A DNA stretch of 64,000 bases from NCBI RefSeq assembly GCF_900101495.1, contig NZ_FMUS01000015.1, forward strand, positions 43,326 to 107,325, written 5' to 3'. Every line of letters begins with the position of its first letter. The stretch's first letter is position 1. The position numbers and the translations under genes are program-made. The notes beneath the pieces are model-generated. The model was not told the origin of the DNA. It saw only the letters and a program-made list of their open reading frames with translations, and ran no database searches. The DNA is from Alkaliphilus peptidifermentans DSM 18978 (lineage in GTDB: Bacteria; Bacillota; Clostridia; Peptostreptococcales; Natronincolaceae). Positions 60,425-64,000 of the stretch are shown one piece after another.

Positions 60425-60811
60425 AGTTTCGCACTCTCCGAAAAAATATTTTATTGCATATACTTGTAAATATATTCTATTTACAAATTACATACTTAAA
60501 CTCCTTATAACATAAATCATAATTATAGAGCTAATGATAAATCAAACAAAAGCTCCTTTACTATTATATTATTAAAGATAAGATTTGTCACTTGATGGGT
60601 GTGGCTTTGATTCTAGTGCTTTAGGAATTATTATAAAAAAACGACAGGATAGGATGCCCGTAGTAAAATAGAACTATTTTCCATTTGCAACATTGAGTTT
60701 GTAAAACTTATATATTAAACTAAAAATAGTTTTTCTCTAGAAAATTCTAAGGATTTTATAGTGTTTATTTTTTTTAATGCCACATTTATGTATGTTATGG
60801 AGGAAATTATT
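60425..60811. other. Intergenic region between divergent mntP-like and DUF3829 genes
   Basis: About 390 bases, AT-rich, holding promoters for both directions. No RNA gene or repeat found. Confidence 0.45.
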
Positions 60812-61765
60812 ATGTTTAAAAAAGAGATAAAAAGAGTTCTAATCATTATATTATTGGTAACATTGTGCTTTTTTTTCATTGCATGTGATTTTTATGAACT
60901 TATGACAGCAAACGATGTAGAAAAGTATGATGCTTATGTGGAATTAAACAACTATATGGTAGATTGGTTAGATAAAACTATAATAAATTACTGTAATGTC
61001 TTTGGTGATGATGAAGAAATCATTATGCCAAAAAAATTTTTTAGTTTTTCAACCTATCCTATTTTGCAAGTACATAAAGATATTGTTGAGAAAGCATTTG
61101 TTTTTTCCACAAAGAAGCCTTCTTATGGTGCAATTGATACCTCTGTAGATAACCTATATTCTCCACTTAAAGAGTTAATGTTGATTTTAGAAGAGATAGA
61201 AAATTACTACAGAGATGAAGCTTTTTTACAAGATGATTTTGTAAAAGGAAAAGAACTACATAAACAGTTTTATCATAAATATATTGAATACCTTCCATTA
61301 GCAAGTGATTTTCTTTATGATCTACGAATTATTGTGGAAGAAAGCAAGCAGGAAGATTTAGAAAGATTAAAAGAAGAAGATTATATGATAACCTATACTG
61401 CCCTAAAGATTATATATAGGGCACAAGAAATGCAAGAGATGCTGTATGATCTTTACTACGAAGAATCCACTATAGACTATAATCTCTTTAAAGAGCATTA
61501 TAATTTATTATCAGAGGATATCGAAGATTACATTAATTATTCAAAAGACGAAAGCAGAAGAAAAAAAGAAAATCTTATTGATGATAGTGCTGGAATCTAT
61601 ATATTTACGAGGCATGTAAAAGATATGCATGATAACGCTACAAAGCTTATAGAAATTTTAAATGTGGAAAGCTTTTGGGAAGATGAAGAAGCATTATTTG
61701 ATTATATAGAGGATTTTAATACCAGATTATCCTATGCAATTGATCTGTATAATACTATGTTGTAG
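60812..61765 (+). CDS. DUF3829 lipoprotein (317 aa)
   Basis: Signal helix (V-L-I-I-I-L-L-V-T-L-C-F-F-F) and lipobox F-I-A-C with Cys25. The mature part is all alpha-helical and acidic (K-Y-D-A-Y-V-E-L-N-N-Y-M-V-D-W-L-D, near 40), matching the YiiG/DUF3829 family. The protein is anchored outside the cell membrane and its job is unknown. I chose the ATG at 60812, nine bases after GGAGG, over an earlier in-frame start that has no RBS. It is monocistronic and followed by a hairpin at 61801. Confidence 0.85.
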   Translation: MFKKEIKRVLIIILLVTLCFFFIACDFYELMTANDVEKYDAYVELNNYMVDWLDKTIINYCNVFGDDEEIIMPKKFFSFSTYPILQVHKDIVEKAFVFSTKKPSYGAIDTSVDNLYSPLKELMLILEEIENYYRDEAFLQDDFVKGKELHKQFYHKYIEYLPLASDFLYDLRIIVEESKQEDLERLKEEDYMITYTALKIIYRAQEMQEMLYDLYYEESTIDYNLFKEHYNLLSEDIEDYINYSKDESRRKKENLIDDSAGIYIFTRHVKDMHDNATKLIEILNVESFWEDEEALFDYIEDFNTRLSYAIDLYNTML

Positions 61766-61800
61766 ATGAATCATTCTGCACAAAACAGTTCAGCCATAAC

Positions 61801-61852
61801 AAAAAGTACACCTCCAAATATTAGTTTTTATTTTAACATTTGGGGTGCACTT
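61801..61852 (-). terminator. Hairpin between DUF3829 and ATP-grasp genes
   Basis: AAGTACACCTCCAAAT pairs with ATTTGGGGTGCACTT (two mismatches). The T-run follows on the minus strand (TTTTTGTT), so it best fits the ATP-grasp transcript 220 bases upstream of it; it may also stop the plus-strand gene. Confidence 0.55.
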
Positions 61853-62073
61853 CATTACAAAATTCACCTTATAAAGTAGACAGTCTTAAAGTCCACCTTA
61901 TATGGAATTTTTAATTCACAGGGGGTCACTATATTATAAAAAATACCAAAATTTAGTTGCTATCTAGTGAATGGGTGTTTTAACTTCATTCTAGATTTAC
62001 AGAAAGTTTAACTAAGAGCAATTCCCTCACATAATAATAGAGTCATTATTGATATTTAATTATTAGATGTTTT

Positions 62074-62943
62074 TCAACAGTTCTTTAGAATAGAGCATAA
62101 TTTTTCGCTTAATATTTTCAGCCCTAATGTGTTTTGAGCTAAATAAAGGTTAGGTTCAATAAGCTCTAACTCAAGTAAGAGAGGTTTTTTATCCTTTCCG
62201 TACACATAATCCACACGTACATATAGAGGCTCTTCTTCCAATAAGCTAATAGTTTCCTTTAAAAATAGTAAATCTTGTTCTGTAGGAATAGTTTCCGTGT
62301 AGGTACCACCCCAATGCTTATGAACTAAATAGCTTCCTCTGGCTGGTTTTTTTTTCATAGTAAAGACAGATTGACCATCTATAACAACAGTTGATCGTTC
62401 ACCTACTGTTTCAATTGATTCTATATAAGGTTGTATCATTGCAGTCTTAGTTTTTAGAATCTTTTTTACAGTTTCCTCAATTCCTTTAGTGTCATTTGAA
62501 TTATATCTATAAGTATCTCTACCACTTGCACTGATAACAGGCTTAACAATAATCTGCTCCGAATTAAAATCTATCTTTTGCTTTTGAAAATCCAACTCCG
62601 AATGTATAAAGATAGTGGGAACAATTGGTGCCCCTTTTTCTTGTAAATACTTAAGATAAAGCTTGCTGCTATTTTCTTTTATCGTTTCATATGGATTCAG
62701 TAACAAACATTTACTTTGAATTACATAAAGGCGTTTTAAAAATTCAGTTAACCTCTGATCATAATCCCAACAAGACCTTATAATAGCAATTTTAAACAAT
62801 GAAAAATCAATGTTTTCATCATTCCACGCTACTAATTTCGCTGTATGCCCGCATGCTATCAATTCATCTCTTAAGACAATATCATCAACATAAGGTTCAT
62901 CGTAATATTTTTGACTAACTAAGATTGCAAAATCTGTCATCAT
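62074..62943 (-). CDS. ATP-grasp ligase (289 aa)
   Basis: A 289-residue member of the ATP-grasp superfamily resembling DcsG/glutathione-synthetase-like ligases. The N-terminal third shows I-I-R-S-C-W-D-Y (near 55). A Lys-binding motif I-I-V-K-P-V-I-S-A-S-G-R-D-T-Y-R is near 133. The metal and ATP site reads Y-V-R-V-D-Y-V and L-L-E-L-E-L-I-E-P-N-L-Y-L (near 243-265). Such enzymes form amide or peptide bonds via acyl phosphates. It is alone on its strand, with no substrate clue nearby. GGGAGGT precedes two tandem ATG codons (62943 and 62940); either could serve. Confidence 0.85.
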   Translation of the reverse strand: MMTDFAILVSQKYYDEPYVDDIVLRDELIACGHTAKLVAWNDENIDFSLFKIAIIRSCWDYDQRLTEFLKRLYVIQSKCLLLNPYETIKENSSKLYLKYLQEKGAPIVPTIFIHSELDFQKQKIDFNSEQIIVKPVISASGRDTYRYNSNDTKGIEETVKKILKTKTAMIQPYIESIETVGERSTVVIDGQSVFTMKKKPARGSYLVHKHWGGTYTETIPTEQDLLFLKETISLLEEEPLYVRVDYVYGKDKKPLLLELELIEPNLYLAQNTLGLKILSEKLCSILKNC

Positions 62944-63339
62944 GCTTTACCTCCCATACTTTAATCATTTTATTAATTTTGTAGATAAAATGAACTGAAA
63001 TTATCTTGATGTTAATTTGGATAAATGATAAGAAATTAATATCAAGAAATCATTCTTTTATGTTCTATAGATCCAATTGGATCTTTCGCGTAACTTACTA
63101 CGTGGATTAAATGATATACATTTAATTTGAAGTAAACTATCTATGATTTAAGCATTTTCATCATCAATAATTGTATTTGATATTGATAATCAATTTCATT
63201 TTATTCGCTTTATTAATTTTTGTCAATTGTTTTTGGCTCACTATGGTTATTTTGTAGTAATACCACCTTATAATCCTTTGATCCAAAAGCTGAAGGGGCT
63301 CAAGTACATGCACCACTTCCTCAACACCAAAACATTAGG
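62944..63339. other. Intergenic region upstream of the ATP-grasp gene
   Basis: AT-rich non-coding stretch that contains a perfect 16-bp palindrome AGATCCAATTGGATCT at 63069-63084. The palindrome is about 125 bases before the ATP-grasp start and may be an operator. Confidence 0.45.
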
Positions 63340-63365
63340 GCCAAGGGGACGTTTTGTTTGCCACC
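63340..63365 (+). repeat. REP-like sequence, copy e
   Basis: Full core (GGGGACGTTTTGTTTGCCAC plus flanks) identical to copy c at 50257-50282. Confidence 0.7.
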
Positions 63366-63592
63366 AATATTGCCTAATTTACCTGATAGGGTATATTCCT
63401 ATAAATAAACGTTTTAAAAAACAAAGAGACAACTGTATCAGCAATTGTTAAGTGATTCTTAATCACACACAAATATATTGATTCTATCTATTCTTCTCAA
63501 CATAATAATTAGCGGATCCCTGTTTGGCTTCTTTCACTTACTCTTCTGTTCATATTTGTCACCTTTTTTATACTATAATACCTCTAATACAT

Positions 63593-63608
63593 GGCAAACA
63601 AAACGTCC
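63593..63608 (-). repeat. REP-like sequence, copy f (partial)
   Basis: GGCAAACAAAACGTCC, the inverted core. It forms a head-to-head pair with copy e, about 230 bases apart, typical of REP doublets or a lost element between. Confidence 0.55.
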
Positions 63609-63715
63609 GGGATCAGTGAAAAAGTCCCCTGCAAACATCCAGTTTAACTTACACTATGTTTGTATATTAAGCGCAAAATATTTTTTAAATCATTGAAAAC
63701 ACTTGATTTTAGACA

Positions 63716-63777
63716 AAAAAAACCCCATTTATGGTATAATGTAAGTACGACCAAACAAAACCAAATGGGGGTTTTTT
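63716..63777 (+). promoter_or_regulatory. Left end of IS1182-type element: stem and promoter
   Basis: AAAAAACCCCATTT pairs with AAATGGGGGTTTTTT. The loop holds TATAAT (63735-63740) with TAGACA 19 bases upstream. The stem covers the region just before the transposase ATG and is the usual device that keeps outside transcripts from raising transposase levels. Confidence 0.6.
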
Positions 63778-63778
63778 C

Positions 63779-64000
63779 ATGCTTCGACATAAGCCAAAGC
63801 AAATATCTTTTCACTCATCATTATATAATAAAATACCAGAAAATCATATACTAAAAAGAATAGATTCAGTAGTAGATTTTAGCTTTATCAATGGATTACT
63901 AGAGAATAGCTATTGCAAGGAATTTGGACGACCTGCTAAAGAACCAGAATTAATGTGCAAGTTACTTTTTTTGCAGCATTTATATAATTTATCAGATGAA
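63779..64000 (+). CDS. IS1182-family transposase, N-terminal part (partial, cut by right window edge)
   Basis: An open frame of 74 codons to the window end. The N-terminus I-S-F-H-S-S-L-Y-N-K-I-P-E-N-H and the segments V-V-D-F-S-F-I-N-G-L-L, Y-C-K-E-F-G-R-P-A-K-E-P-E-L-M and L-F-L-Q-H-L-Y-N-L-S-D-E are typical of the DUF772 N-terminal domain of IS1182-type transposases. No stops are present. The upstream hairpin (63716-63777) marks the element's left end. Catalytic residues lie outside the window, so activity cannot be judged. Confidence 0.9.
   Translation, partial: MLRHKPKQISFHSSLYNKIPENHILKRIDSVVDFSFINGLLENSYCKEFGRPAKEPELMCKLLFLQHLYNLSDE

Noticed and set aside
60425..60700. yybP-ykoY manganese riboswitch upstream of the mntP-like gene
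   Set aside because: The conserved GGGGAGUA-type core and paired helices are not present on the minus strand.
63227..63696. Plus-strand frames across the REP-like pair
   Set aside because: Composition is random, they run through repeats and lack ribosome binding sites.

Overview
The window is AT-rich DNA from a spore-forming, anaerobic low-GC Firmicute, most likely a member of the Clostridia (inference). The grounds are a divergent gerK-type germinant-receptor locus, strong AAGGAGG-type ribosome binding sites, many hairpin + U-run terminators, a methionine gamma-lyase behind a sigma-54 regulator, copper-amine-oxidase-type (CAO) surface domains, and a TetM-like GTPase of the clostridial chromosomal kind. 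No rRNA, tRNA, CRISPR array or prophage was seen. Most genes lie on the minus strand.

Left part (1-15 kb): an Fe-S protein cut by the window edge and hypB; an FAD amine-oxidase-like protein coupled to a transposase-derived helix-turn-helix/DDE protein; a truncated CAO domain with an intergenic repeat; two tiny genes (43 and 58 aa); a Gfo/Idh/MocA dehydrogenase; and a peptide-use operon (M14 carboxypeptidase, DUF969 and DUF979 putative 5-oxoproline transporter, M29-like aminopeptidase, pyroglutamyl peptidase) with a divergent TetR gene.

Middle (15-31 kb): an ABC ATPase remnant, an oleate hydratase operon with a 95-aa partner and a TetR regulator, three lipoproteins, an AraC regulator, and a compact drug-response-like island. 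The island holds a UvrA2-like ABC protein fused to a transglutaminase-like domain, an MFS exporter, a BtrH-like protein, a WYL regulator and a MerR/GyrI regulator. The uvrA-like gene has a MerR-style promoter with a 19-bp spacer.

31-45 kb: germination genes gerKC-gerKA divergent from gerKB plus a small membrane protein; an amino-sugar PTS cluster (IIA, IIBC, GH4 6-phospho-glycosidase, nagA, RpiR regulator, divergent nagB); and a TetR + alpha/beta hydrolase pair.

45-54 kb: two large secreted surface proteins (beta-helix type and BspA-like LRR type) flank an ECF sigma/anti-sigma pair. Their last ~1 kb is a near-identical direct repeat, a third CAO copy lies 40 kb away, and the promoters share a direct-repeat box. 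Relics of a REP-associated tyrosine transposase (RAYT) and its REP-like sequences sit next to these copies.

54-64 kb: megL with a sigma-54 activator under an apparent sigma-54 promoter; a TetM-like GTPase fused to a YacP/Rae1-like NYN nuclease; an MntP/YtaF membrane protein; a DUF3829 lipoprotein; an ATP-grasp ligase; and the start of an IS1182-type transposase at the right edge.

The items most worth attention are the GTPase-nuclease fusion, the UvrA2-transglutaminase island, and the CAO/REP family with its shared promoter box.
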